A stretch of 52,669 bases of DNA, taken from positions 1 to 52,669 of the forward strand of contig JAGXSL010000136.1 of assembly GCA_018333835.1 (NCBI GenBank). The letters are read 5' to 3'. The translations under genes and the position numbers were made by a program. This document shows, one piece after another, positions 10,667 to 25,000 of this stretch; position 1 is the stretch's first letter; every line of letters starts with the position of its first letter. Source of the stretch: Lysobacteraceae bacterium (lineage in GTDB: Bacteria > Pseudomonadota > Gammaproteobacteria > Xanthomonadales > Xanthomonadaceae). The notes below the pieces were generated by a model, which did no database searches, was not told the DNA's origin, and saw only the letters and a list, made by a program, of their open reading frames with translations.

Positions 10667-10858
10667 ATGGCCTGGTCCGACCTGTTCGCGGCGCTGGCCC
10701 TGGTGCTGGTGATCGAGGGCCTGTTCCTCGCGCTGGCCCCGGGGGCCTGGAAGCGGATGGTCCGCGAGCTGCTGGAGGAGCCGGAGCGCCGCCTGCAGGT
10801 GGTGGGGACGGGACTCGTCGTGGTCGGTCTGCTGCTGCTGGCCTGGGTGCGCGCCTGA
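10667..10858 (+). CDS. DUF2065 family small membrane protein
   Basis: 63-aa two-TM protein between hflC and purA, the usual DUF2065 position. Confidence 0.85.
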   Translation: MAWSDLFAALALVLVIEGLFLALAPGAWKRMVRELLEEPERRLQVVGTGLVVVGLLLLAWVRA

Positions 10859-10897
10859 GAGGGCTGGTCTTCCGCCACCGAAGCGCGGATAATTTTG

Positions 10898-12248
<1,351 letters not shown>

Positions 12249-12261
12249 ACGGCCGGGCCGC

Positions 12262-12576
12262 TCAGGCGCGCTGGTCGAACAGGCTGCCGAGGGCGTCCTC
12301 GCGGGCGCGGAAGGCGGCGGCGTTCGCCTCGAAATCGCGCTGGCCGACGCGGGCGTCGATGGCATCGCGGATCGCCGTCTGGTCGGTGTCGTTGGCTTCC
12401 GTGGTACGCACGGTGCGCGCCTGAACCCCGCCGTTCGGGGCCGCGGACTGCTCGACGCGCAGGCGTTGGAAGCCTTCGGTCTGCCGGTTCGCGGTGTTGC
12501 TGGCGGCGGCATCGACGCGCTGCATCGCGACGGCCATGCCGGAGACGGAAGCGCTGGAGGGGATGCCGTTGATCAT
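12262..12576 (-). CDS. Small protein resembling flagellar basal-body rod (FlgB/FlgC-type) termini
   Basis: MINGIPSSASVSGMAVAMQRVDAAASNTANRQTEGFQRLRVEQS at the N-terminus; FEANAAAFRAREDALGSLFD at the C-terminus. Confidence 0.6.
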   Translation of the reverse strand: MINGIPSSASVSGMAVAMQRVDAAASNTANRQTEGFQRLRVEQSAAPNGGVQARTVRTTEANDTDQTAIRDAIDARVGQRDFEANAAAFRAREDALGSLFDQRA

Positions 12577-12609
12577 GGCGCGGACCTCGGCGAAGAATCC
12601 TCTTCCAGC

Positions 12610-13011
12610 TTACACATCCCGGCGCAGCGATGGGTGAAGGCGCGGCCGCAGCCAGGCCGCGAAGCCGGCTTCGTCCAGTTCACCGGCGGCGAGGGCCACC
12701 ATCGCTTGGTATTTCTCCTCGTCCGACGCGTCGAAGTCGTGTGCGTTGAGCTGGAGGAAGGTGCGGTAGGCGACATGCGCGGTGCGCTTGTTGCCGTCGA
12801 GGAAAGGATGGTTGCGGGCCAGCCCATGGGCCAGGCAGGCGGCGAGTTCCGCGAGGTCCGGCTGCGGGTTACCGTAGGCCTCGCGCTGCAGCGGCCGGGC
12901 CAGCGCGGCGTCGAGCAGGCCTTCGTCGCGGACACCGGCCATGCCGCCGTGCTCGGCGAGTTGCCGGTGGTGGATGGCCAGCACCAGAGCCTTGCGGATC
13001 CAGACGACCAT
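12610..13011 (-). CDS. doc: Doc (death-on-curing) Fic-fold toxin
   Basis: HPFLDGNKRTA matches the Doc HxFx(D/N)GNKR core; about 133 aa, directly after the antitoxin. Confidence 0.9.
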   Translation of the reverse strand: MVVWIRKALVLAIHHRQLAEHGGMAGVRDEGLLDAALARPLQREAYGNPQPDLAELAACLAHGLARNHPFLDGNKRTAHVAYRTFLQLNAHDFDASDEEKYQAMVALAAGELDEAGFAAWLRPRLHPSLRRDV

Positions 13012-13017
13012 GCGCGG

Positions 13018-13239
13018 TTACTGCGCCAGCTTACGCAACACGGTTCGGTCACTGCGCATCACCTGCTCGGCCACCGCCATCTGCGCCGCGAACTCGGGGT
13101 CGTAGGGGCTGAGCAGCATGCCTTCCGGGGTCTCGACCAGGAAAAGCTCGTCGCCGCGCTCGAGGCGAAGGCGGGCCAGCAGTTCCTTCGGCAGGATCAC
13201 GCCGGCCGAATTGCCGACGGTGGTGATCTTCAGACGCAT
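13018..13239 (-). CDS. AbrB/MazE/SpoVT-type antitoxin
   Basis: MRLKITTVGNSAGVILPKELLARLRLERGDELFLVETPEGMLLSPYDPEF, a swapped-hairpin AbrB domain. Confidence 0.9.
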   Translation of the reverse strand: MRLKITTVGNSAGVILPKELLARLRLERGDELFLVETPEGMLLSPYDPEFAAQMAVAEQVMRSDRTVLRKLAQ

Positions 13240-13261
13240 GGCGGCCTCGCAGCAGGCGGTG

Positions 13262-13298
13262 ATAACAGACGTTATATCGAGGGCCGGTCGACGGTCAA
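13262..13298 (-). promoter_or_regulatory. Candidate promoter with overlapping operator dyad for the toxin-antitoxin operon
   Basis: Minus strand TTGACC-N16-TATAAC; dyad ATAAC-N4-GTTAT (13262-13275) overlaps the -10. Confidence 0.5.
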
Positions 13299-13316
13299 GG
13301 CGACCGTCGCCGGGGA

Positions 13317-16208
<2,892 letters not shown>

Positions 16209-16240
16209 GAGGATTCCCGGCGATGGAGGAGGTTCGTCCG

Positions 16241-16296
16241 GCCCGGCGCGCTGCATCGCGCCGGGCGCTCATGGGGCCCGCGGCGTTCGCCGCGGG
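16241..16296 (-). other. Two strong GC hairpins between the glycine riboswitch and gcvP (candidate expression platform)
   Basis: GCCCGGCGCG-N6-CGCGCCGGGC (16241-16266) and CCCGCGGCG-TT-CGCCGCGGG (16277-16296), both perfect. Confidence 0.6.
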
Positions 16297-16312
16297 AAAG
16301 CTCCCCATTCGC

Positions 16313-16512
16313 CCCTCTGTCCTTCTGCCTGAGAGTTTGCGAAGCCGATGTCGCGCTTCGCGTGCACCTTCGGCGCCGGATTCAACCGGTCTCTCCAGAG
16401 TTGCTCGCGCGCGACGGTACGGGGGCCTGAGCGATTACGGGCGTTGCGCCTTCGGCAGCGTCGGTGCCGGGGATCGAGGCCCGGTGCCGCCGCTTCTCCC
16501 GCCGCGAGCAAG
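16313..16512 (-). promoter_or_regulatory. Tandem glycine riboswitch (two aptamers) upstream of gcvP
   Basis: Minus strand: CTCTGGAGAGACCGG...GCGCCGAAGGTGCA...GCAAACTCTCAGGCAGAAGGACAGAGG (aptamer 2), preceded by GCGGGAGAAGCGGCGGCACCG...GCTGCCGAAGGCGCAACGCCCGTAATCGCTCAGGC (aptamer 1). Confidence 0.92.
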
Positions 16513-16521
16513 AGCTCACGA

Positions 16522-16527
16522 AGTATA
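16522..16527 (-). promoter_or_regulatory. Candidate -10 element for the gcvP leader
   Basis: Minus strand TATACT placed so that transcription would begin at the start of the riboswitch; no clear -35. Confidence 0.35.
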
Positions 16528-16616
16528 GCCGTCGGCCCCCGTGACGGGCCGGTCGCGAGGCTTGAGACGGGGCCGGCTTCCCATCGGCGGATGCCGGCCC
16601 GCCGGCTTCACGATAG

Positions 16617-16632
16617 CCACATTTTTGTGTGG
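16617..16632 (+). promoter_or_regulatory. Inverted repeat upstream of imuA (candidate operator)
   Basis: CCACA-TTTTTG-TGTGG, 31 nt before the imuA ATG; A/T-rich relative to its surroundings. Confidence 0.4.
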
Positions 16633-16662
16633 TACTTTTTCCTGCCGGATCGATGACCCGCC

Positions 16663-17304
16663 ATGCCTGCCGCCCTCGTTTCCCTCGATGCCCTGATCCA
16701 CCAGCGCCGCCTGTGGCCGGCCGCGGGGCAGGCGGCCGGACGGCCGGGCGAGCCCACCGGTCATGCCGACCTCGACGCCGCGCTGCCGGGCGGCGGTTGG
16801 CCACCCGCTTCCCTGCTGGAGCTGCTGCTGCCGATGGATGGCGTGGGGGAACTGCGCCTTCTGCTGCCCACCCTGGTCCGGCTGGCGCGGCAAGGGCGGA
16901 GCCTGCTGATGGTGGCGCCGCCCTACCTGCCCTACGCACCGGCGCTGGCCGCGGCCGGGCTCGATCTGGCGCGGCTGCGCGTGGTGCGGGCCGAGGGCCG
17001 CGATGCGCTGTGGGCGGCCGAGCAGGGCCTGCGTTCCGGGGCCTGCGGGGTGGTGCTGTGCTGGCCGCAGGCCGTGGACGACCGCGCCCTGCGCCGGCTT
17101 TCGGTAGCGGCGGAGCAGGGCGACGCCCTCGGTTTCGCCTTCCGGCCGCTGCGCGCCCTGCAGCAGCCTTCGCCCGCGGCTCTGCGGATGGAGGTGATGC
17201 CCGGTGGTCTCGTGCGCCTGCACAAATGCCGCGGCGGGGCCGCGCCGGCCACGCCGGTGGCGTGGGGCGCCACGCCGTCGGTTGCGCTGCGCGCCGTGCA
17301 CTGA
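16663..17304 (+). CDS. imuA: Translesion synthesis-associated protein ImuA
   Basis: RecA/SulA-like protein, first gene of the imuA-imuB-dnaE2 cassette; HADLDAALPGGGWPPASLLELLLP. Confidence 0.9.
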   Translation: MPAALVSLDALIHQRRLWPAAGQAAGRPGEPTGHADLDAALPGGGWPPASLLELLLPMDGVGELRLLLPTLVRLARQGRSLLMVAPPYLPYAPALAAAGLDLARLRVVRAEGRDALWAAEQGLRSGACGVVLCWPQAVDDRALRRLSVAAEQGDALGFAFRPLRALQQPSPAALRMEVMPGGLVRLHKCRGGAAPATPVAWGATPSVALRAVH

Positions 17305-17319
17305 GGTTCCGGCGCCCCC

Positions 17320-18789
17320 ATGCACGCCAGCCCGCCGTCCTTCCGTCCCGCCTCGCCGTGGTGGTGCGCCTTGCACCTGCCGCAGCTCGCGCTGGATGCC
17401 GAAGCGCGCCATCGCCGTGCGCTGCAGGCCTTCGACGACGAGTCCCCCTGGGCGCTGACCGACGGCCCGCAGCAGCGCCGCGTCCATGCCGCGAATGTCA
17501 CCGCCCGCGCGCAGGGCGTGCACGCCGGGCAGGCCGTGGCCAGCGCGCAACTGCTGTGCCCGGGGCTCGCGCTGGGTGCCCACCAGCCGGTGCGGGATGC
17601 CGCGCTGCGCGAGTGGCTGGCCGGCTACGCTTACGGCTTCTCGGCCGAAGTGAGCTTGCGCGAGCCCGACACCGTGCTGTTCGAAGCCGGGCGCTCGCTC
17701 GGCCTGTTCGGGCCGTGGCCGCGCTGGCAGCAGCGCCTGCGCGATGAACTCGCCGGCTGCGGCGTGCAGGTGCGCATTGCTTGCGCCCCCACCCCGCTGG
17801 CCGCGCGCGGACTGGCGCGGGCGCACGACGGCTTGGCCGTGGCCGACGCCACCCAGCTCCAGCGCCTGCTGGCGCGCTTGCCGCTGGGCTTGGCCGGCCT
17901 GCCCGATGACGCGCTGCGCCTGCTCGAACGCAGCGGCTTCAAGCGCCTTGGCGACGTGCTGGCCCTGCCGCGTGCCGCGCTGGCGAAGCGCATCGGCCCG
18001 GCGGTGCTCGATCGCCTCGACCGCCTCGTCGGCCGCGCGCCCGACCCGCTTCCGCTGTACGAGCCGCCCACGCGCTACGCCGCCCGCCTCGATTTCGACC
18101 ATCCGCTGGCCGACGCGACGGTGCTGGTCTTCCCGCTGCGGCGGCTGCTGCAGGAGTTCGCGCTGTTCCTCGTGCAGCGCGACGGCGGCGTGCCCGGCTT
18201 CCGGCTGGTGTTCGGCCACGAGGACGGCGTCGCCCCGACGCGCCTCGAGGTCCGCTTGGCCGCACCGGAGCGCGATGCCGCGCGGCTGTTCGAACTCGCC
18301 CGGCTGAAGCTGGACAGCGCGCGCCTGCCGGTGCCGGCAGTCAGCCTCGGCCTGGAAGCGGATGAATTGCCCGGTTTCCACCCCGGGCATCGCGATCTGT
18401 TCGAAGCGCGGACGCGAGAGGGTGACGCCGGCCTGCTCGACAGCCGCCTGCGCGCGCGGCTCGGCGATGCGGCCGTGCAGGCCCTGGCCGTGGTCGACAC
18501 GCATCGTCCGGAAGCCGCGTGGTGCTGGGTCGACACGCCGCGCACGCGCCTTCCGGCGCTGGCCGAGGGGCCGCGGCCGCTGTGGCTCATCGACCCGCCG
18601 ATCGTGCTACGCGAGGCGGTGGCGGACGTGATCGCCGGCCCCGAGCGCATCGAAACCGCCTGGTGGGACGAGGAGCCCGTTCGCCGCGATTACTACCGCC
18701 TGCGCACCCGCGGCGGGCAGGAGGCCTGGGCCTTCCGGCCAGTGGGCGGCGAGGCTGGGCCATGGTGGCTGCATGGCTGGTTCGCCTGA
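17320..18789 (+). CDS. imuB: Y-family polymerase-like protein ImuB
   Basis: [18 protein letters not shown]...; Y-family architecture with [24 protein letters not shown]; lies between imuA and dnaE2. Confidence 0.92.
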   Translation: MHASPPSFRPASPWWCALHLPQLALDAEARHRRALQAFDDESPWALTDGPQQRRVHAANVTARAQGVHAGQAVASAQLLCPGLALGAHQPVRDAALREWLAGYAYGFSAEVSLREPDTVLFEAGRSLGLFGPWPRWQQRLRDELAGCGVQVRIACAPTPLAARGLARAHDGLAVADATQLQRLLARLPLGLAGLPDDALRLLERSGFKRLGDVLALPRAALAKRIGPAVLDRLDRLVGRAPDPLPLYEPPTRYAARLDFDHPLADATVLVFPLRRLLQEFALFLVQRDGGVPGFRLVFGHEDGVAPTRLEVRLAAPERDAARLFELARLKLDSARLPVPAVSLGLEADELPGFHPGHRDLFEARTREGDAGLLDSRLRARLGDAAVQALAVVDTHRPEAAWCWVDTPRTRLPALAEGPRPLWLIDPPIVLREAVADVIAGPERIETAWWDEEPVRRDYYRLRTRGGQEAWAFRPVGGEAGPWWLHGWFA

Positions 18790-21700
18790 GCGGCGGTTCG
18801 CGGCAGGCACGCTGCCGGACTACGCCGAGCTGCACTGCCTCTCGGCCTTCTCGTTCCAGCGCGGCGCGTCCACGGCGCTGGAGCTGTTCGAACGCGCGAA
18901 GGCGTTGGGCTACCGCGCGCTCGCCATCACCGACGAATGCAGCTTTGCCGGCCTCGTGCGTGGCCTGGAGGCCAGCGAAGCCACGGGCCTGCCGCTGGTC
19001 TGCGGCACGGAAGTCCAACTGGCCGATGGGCCGGCGCTGGTGCTGCTGGTCGAATCCACGCGCGGTTACGAGCGGCTTTCCGCGTTGATCACCATCGCAC
19101 GGCGACGCGCGGCGAAGGGTACCTACGCGCTGCATCGCGCCGATCTCGAGGCCGCGTTTGGCGAAGGCGAGGAGGGTCGCGACCACGGCGTGTTCGCGCT
19201 GTGGCGGCCGACGCCGATCGATCTCGGCTTGGGCGAGGCGTCCGGCGCGGCGCCCGATGCGCGGGATGCGGCGGCCTCGACGGTCGCGTGGCTGCGCGGC
19301 CTGTTCCCCGAACGCCTCTGGCTCGCGGCACAGCTGCATCGCGGCCCGGACGATGACGCACGCCACGCCGCCATCGCGGCACTGGCCGCGCGGTGCGGCC
19401 TTCCCGTCGTCGCCTGCGGCGATGTACACATGCACGTGCGCCGCCGCCGCGGCCTGCAGGATGTGCTGTGCGCGCTGCGCCACCGCGCCACGCTACGCGA
19501 GGCCGGCCGCCGTCTGTTCGCGAACGGCGAGCGCCACCTGCGCACGCGGCAGGCGCTGTCGGCGATCTTCCCGCGCGAATGGCTGGAGGAAAGCGTGGCG
19601 ATCGCGGCGCGCTGCCGCTTCAGCCTCCGCGACCTGCGCTACACCTACCCGCGCGAGCTGGTGCCCGAGGGCGAGACGCCGTCCTCGTGGCTTGCCGCGC
19701 TCACCTGGGACGGGGCGGCCCTGCGCTGGCCGGAGGGCGTTTCTGGCAAGGTGCATGCGCAGATCGAGGCCGAGCTCGTGCTGATCGCCGAACTGGAGTA
19801 CGAGGCCTTCTTCCTCACCGTCCACGACCTCGTGGTGTTCGCCCGCTCGCGCGGCATCCTCTGCCAGGGGCGTGGCTCGGCGGCGAACTCGGCGGTCTGC
19901 TACGCGCTCGGCATCACCGCTGTCGACCCGGCGCGCGCCAACCTGCTGTTCGGCCGCTTCCTCTCGAAGGAACGTAACGAAGCCCCGGACATCGACGTCG
20001 ATTTCGAGCACGAGCGCCGCGAGGAGGTCATCCAGTACGTCTACGCCAAGTACGGCCGCGAGCGCGCCGCGCTGGCCGCGACGGTCATCACCTACGGGCC
20101 GAAGAGCGCGCTGCGCGACGTCGGCCGGGTGATGGGTTTGCCGGAAGACCAGCTCGCCGAGCTCTCCGCCGCGGTCGGCCACGCCGAGGATTTCACCGTG
20201 TGGAAAGCCCGCTGCGCCGAGCGCGGGCTCGATCCGGAAGGCCGGCTGCTGTCGCGCGTGCTGCTGCTGGCGCACGAACTGCTCGGCCACCCGCGCCACC
20301 TCTCGCAGCATGTCGGCGGTTTCGTCATCAGCGATGCGCCGCTGTCGAAGCTGGTGCCGGTCGAGAACGCCGCCATGCCCGAGCGCACCATCCTCCAGTG
20401 GGACAAGGACGATCTCGAAACGCTGGGCCTGCTGAAGGTCGACGTGCTGGCGCTGGGCATGTTGAGCGCGATCCGTCGATGCCTCGACCTGCTGCGCGAA
20501 AACGGTCGCCGGCACCTCGAACTGGCGACGATCCCGGCCGAGGACAAGAAGACCTACGACATGATCCAGCGCGCCGACACGCTCGGCGTGTTCCAGATCG
20601 AATCGCGCGCGCAGATGACCATGCTGCCGCGCCTGAAGCCGCGCACCTTCTACGATCTCGTCATCGAAGTGGCGATCGTCCGCCCCGGCCCGATCCAGGG
20701 CGGCATGGTGCATCCCTACCTGCGACGCCGGCAGGGCATCGACCCGGTCGTCTACCCGTCGAAGGAACTGGAGGCGGTGCTCGGGCGGACGCTCGGCGTG
20801 CCGCTGTTCCAGGAGCAGGTGATGGAGATCGCGATGGTGGCGGCGGGCTACACGGCCGGCGAAGCGGACGAGCTCCGCCGCTCGATGGCGGCGTGGAAGC
20901 GCCGCGGCGGCCTCGAGCACCATCGCCAGCGCCTGCTCGCCGGCATGGCCGAGCGCGGCTACCCGCTGGATTTCGCCGAGAAGATCTTCGAGCAGGTGAA
21001 GGGCTTCGGCAGCTACGGCTTCCCGGAATCGCACGCCGCCAGCTTTGCCCTGCTCACCTACGCGAGTTGCTGGCTCAAGTGCCACGAGCCGGCGGCCTTC
21101 GCCTGCGCGCTGCTCAATGCGCAGCCGCTGGGCTTCTATACCGCCGCGCAGATCGTGCAGGACGCACGCAAGCACGGCATCGCGGTGCGGCCGGTGGACG
21201 TGCGCTACAGCGAGATCGAATCGAGCCTCGAACCGGAAGCGGCGGCGTCGGCCGCGACGCCTCGGACGGGGTTTGCCGATGCCGCCCCCCAGCCGGCGAT
21301 CCGCCTCGGCCTGCGCGAGGTCGGTACGCTGCCGCGCGAGGCCGCCGGTCGTGTGGTCGCCGCGCGCCGCGTGCGGCCTTTCCGCGACATCGAAGACCTC
21401 TGCCAGCGCGCCGAGCTTGACGGACGCTCCCGCGCGGCACTGGCCGAAGCCGACGTGCTGCGCGGCCTCACCGGCCACCGTCATCGCGCGCGCTGGGCCA
21501 TGGCCGGGGTGGAGGAGGGCACACTACCGCTGTTCGCCGGATTGCCCGCTGCAGAAGAAGGCCGGCTCGTCATCCGCCCGCCCACGGCCAGCGAGACCAC
21601 GCTCGCTGATTACGCCAGCACCGGGCTCACGCTCAACGCGCATCCGATGGCGCTGCTGCGTCCACGGCTGCGCGCCCGCGGCTACCTCGACCATCGCGCC

Positions 21701-22018
21701 CTGCATCGCATCAAAGCGCCGCGCCGCGCCCGTACCGCCGGTCTCGTCACCCTGCGGCAGCGGCCGCAGACGGCGAACGGCACCTGGTTCCTCACGCTCG
21801 AGGACGAGCACGGCCTCACCAACCTGATCTGCTGGCGCGCCGTGGTCGAACGCCACCGCCGCGCCATCCTTGAATCGCAGCTGCTCGGCGCGCGCGGGCG
21901 CTGGGAGGCGCACGAGGACGTCACGCACCTGATCGTCGAGCAGGTCGAGCCTTTGGACGACCTGCTCGCCACGCTCGAGGGCAAGCCGCTGGTGGTCGAG
22001 CACCGCAGCTTCCGCTGA
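18773..22018 (+). CDS. dnaE2: Error-prone DNA polymerase DnaE2
   Basis: PHP domain, [38 protein letters not shown]-terminal OB fold. Confidence 0.96.
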   Translation: MAGSPERRFAAGTLPDYAELHCLSAFSFQRGASTALELFERAKALGYRALAITDECSFAGLVRGLEASEATGLPLVCGTEVQLADGPALVLLVESTRGYERLSALITIARRRAAKGTYALHRADLEAAFGEGEEGRDHGVFALWRPTPIDLGLGEASGAAPDARDAAASTVAWLRGLFPERLWLAAQLHRGPDDDARHAAIAALAARCGLPVVACGDVHMHVRRRRGLQDVLCALRHRATLREAGRRLFANGERHLRTRQALSAIFPREWLEESVAIAARCRFSLRDLRYTYPRELVPEGETPSSWLAALTWDGAALRWPEGVSGKVHAQIEAELVLIAELEYEAFFLTVHDLVVFARSRGILCQGRGSAANSAVCYALGITAVDPARANLLFGRFLSKERNEAPDIDVDFEHERREEVIQYVYAKYGRERAALAATVITYGPKSALRDVGRVMGLPEDQLAELSAAVGHAEDFTVWKARCAERGLDPEGRLLSRVLLLAHELLGHPRHLSQHVGGFVISDAPLSKLVPVENAAMPERTILQWDKDDLETLGLLKVDVLALGMLSAIRRCLDLLRENGRRHLELATIPAEDKKTYDMIQRADTLGVFQIESRAQMTMLPRLKPRTFYDLVIEVAIVRPGPIQGGMVHPYLRRRQGIDPVVYPSKELEAVLGRTLGVPLFQEQVMEIAMVAAGYTAGEADELRRSMAAWKRRGGLEHHRQRLLAGMAERGYPLDFAEKIFEQVKGFGSYGFPESHAASFALLTYASCWLKCHEPAAFACALLNAQPLGFYTAAQIVQDARKHGIAVRPVDVRYSEIESSLEPEAAASAATPRTGFADAAPQPAIRLGLREVGTLPREAAGRVVAARRVRPFRDIEDLCQRAELDGRSRAALAEADVLRGLTGHRHRARWAMAGVEEGTLPLFAGLPAAEEGRLVIRPPTASETTLADYASTGLTLNAHPMALLRPRLRARGYLDHRALHRIKAPRRARTAGLVTLRQRPQTANGTWFLTLEDEHGLTNLICWRAVVERHRRAILESQLLGARGRWEAHEDVTHLIVEQVEPLDDLLATLEGKPLVVEHRSFR

Positions 22019-22035
22019 CCGGGTAACCTCCCCGA

Positions 22036-25000
22036 TCAGAAGCGATAGCGGAACCCGAGCTGCAGGGCCCAGCGCGACTGGCCGACGGCATCGCGGCGGA
22101 TTTCGGTGTCCGGGGTGTTGAAGCGGTAGACGTAGCGCCCGCTGGCCGGGTCGATGCCGCCGAACTCGACGATGCCCAGGCCCTGCGGTTGGCCGAAGCC
22201 GCTCACCCAGACCTCGTCGATCAGGCCCCAGTCCTCGTTGATCAGGTTGCCGACGTTGAGCACGTCCAGCCACAGCTCGGCCCGGTGGCCCTCGAAGAAG
22301 CCCGGCAGTTCCTGGCTGATGCGCAGGTCGATGTTGTTGACCCAGGGGCTGAACTGGCCGTTGCGCTCGGCGAGCTGGCCGCGGCGGCCGCTGAGATCGG
22401 GATGGGCGGCGACAAAGGCCCAGAACGCAGCTTCCTCGGCCGCCGAGCCGAACAACACGTCGCCGGGGCCGGTCGGGATGTAGAGCAGGTCGTTACCGGC
22501 GATGCCGTCGCCGTTGGCGTCGTTGTCGAAGACAAAGCTGTACGGACGGCCCTTGCGGCCCTCGAAGAAGGCGCCGATCTCGGTCCGGTAGCCGTCGAAG
22601 AAGAAGTGGCGGTAGGTCACGGCCGCGGTGAAGCGGTCGCGCATGGCGAAGTTGGAGCGGCTGCTGAGCTCCTCGTTCGGCGAGAAGATCGTGCGCGAGG
22701 ACCAGTTCTCAACCGAGATCGAGCCGGCGAGCTGGTTCACGTCGTGGGCGTCACCGTAGGCGTAACCGACCTGCCAGAACCAGGAATCGCCCTCGCCCAT
22801 CGGCTTTTGCAGGGAGAGGCTAAAGTTCTCGGCGCTGCCCTTGGTGGTGTTGCGGGCCAACAGGACCTCGCGGAAGGCACGGTCGCGGTTGAAGCGGGCC
22901 TGGACGCCGGTGCCGACGCCGGCCTGGTTCCAGCTGGACGGCAGGTAGCCGGCCGGGTTCCAGAACATCGGCCGGCCGTCGGGGCCGCGGCCGGTCGGCG
23001 CACCGAGGTTCAGGTGCTCGTAGTGGATGCCGGAGCGGGTCGAGAGCAGGATGGCCTCGGCACTGACCATCAGGCCGTGCCAGGGCAGTTCGTGCTCGAA
23101 GGCCAGGTTGGCCTTCCACACCGAGGGCTGCTCGAGGTCGTCGGCGACGAAGTCGACGTCGACCGGCACCACGCCGCCCAGGTTCAGGCGCGGCTGGTTG
23201 TCGGGGTTCATCGAGATCGGCGGTAGGCTGCCGGTGCAGGCCGGCAGGCCAGCGGTGCCGCAGCCGAATACGCCGACCGTGACGCCGTTGTTGGTGAAGG
23301 GGTTGGACAGCCAGACGTTGGCGGCTGCGCCCTGGAAGAGGCCGACGCCACCGCGGAGCTGGGTCGGGCGCTCGCTGTCGAAGCGGTAGTTGAAGCCGAA
23401 GCGCGGCTGGAACAGCCGCTCGCCGTCGATGGTGACGTCGTTACGACGGCCGAAGCGCTGCGAGGCGGTGGCGTTGAACACCGGCGCCCCTGGCACGCTG
23501 GCCTCGTCCATGCGCAGGCCGTAGGTGAGAGTGAGGTTGGGGTTCACCGCCCAGGTGTCCTGCAGGAACAGGCCGAAGGTGTCGAGTTCCCAGATGGCGG
23601 CGGTGTCCTCCAGCGAGAAGCCGGTGGCCGGGGCGCGCAGCAGGAAGCTCGAATAGCGGCCGGCGTCGAAGTCGGCGAGGCTGCGGAAGCCGTAGTTGCC
23701 GAGCGAACTTTCGAGGAACAGGTTGTAGATGTCGTTCGACTCGTGGTCGAAGCCGAAGCGCAGGGTGTGGTCGCCGAGGTACCAGGTGGCGGCGCCGAAG
23801 CTGTTCCAGGTTTCGGTGGTCAGCCGGTTGGCATGGCGGAACTGCTCGGTGCCGAGCGCGATCTGGCCGGCGCCGGTGCTGATCTGCACCTGCGGCAGGC
23901 GCGAGAACGGCTGGAAGGTGCCGAGGAACTCGCGGTGGCTGACGCGGAATTCCGTGGAGAAGCGGTCGTTCCAGTCGCTGAACAACTGCCCGACCACGCT
24001 CTCGAAGCTGTCGGAGCGGTTGAACCAGGCGCTCGACAGGGTGAGGCGGTTGCCGCCAAGGCGGGCGAGGTCGATGACGTTCTGCTCGGTCTTGGTGTAG
24101 CGCAGGCTGGCGCGGTGGAAATCGCTGAGGTTCCAGTCGAGCTTGACCAGACGCTCCTCGACGGTGTTGTCCAGCGCCGCCGCGCCGACCCCACCGGCAT
24201 CGACACCGTAGCGGGTGCGGGCGATGCGCGCGGCCTCCTCGCCCTGCGCGGTGGTCACGCCACGGAGCGAGCCGAGGTCGGGTGCCGGCGAGGTGCGCTT
24301 GAATTCCTCGTAACCGGCGAAGAAGAACAGGCGATCGCGAAGGATCGGGCCGCCCAGGGTCATGCCGCGGGTGTACTGCTGGTCGAAGGGGCGGAAGCGG
24401 ACGTTGCGGTCGTCGAACTCGCGGCCCCAGTCGCCGTCGCGGAAGATGTAGTACAGGCTGCCGCGGAACTCGTTGGTGCCGGAGCGGGTGACGGCATTGA
24501 TGCCGGCACCGGTGTAGCCGCGCTGGGTCACGTCGTACTGCGAGATGGCGACGCTGATCTCCTCGATCGCCTCCATCGAGACCGGCTGGCGCAGCAGCGG
24601 CAGGTTGTTGGCGCGCAGGCCGAAGGTGTCGTTGACGGTGACGCCGTCGATGGTGATCTGGTTGAAGCGGTTGTTCTGGCCGAGCGCCGAGATCGAGCCG
24701 AACTGCTTGTCCGACTGCACGATCCGGGGATCGGTGCGGGCGATGTCCTGGATCGAGCGGTCGATGGTCGGAAGCGCCGCGATCCGCTCGGCGGTGACCA
24801 GGGTGCCGGCCCCCATGGCATCGCTGGCGAACAGGCCGGGTGCGGCGGTGCCGGTCACCACCACCGCCTCCAGCATGGTGGTGGCGGACAATCGCACATC
24901 GACGGTCTCGGTCTGGGCCAGTTCGAGGAACACGTTCCCGATGGTCTCGGTTTTGCCGTCGCGGGTGGCCGTCACCGTGTAGGGGCCGCCGACCCGCAGG

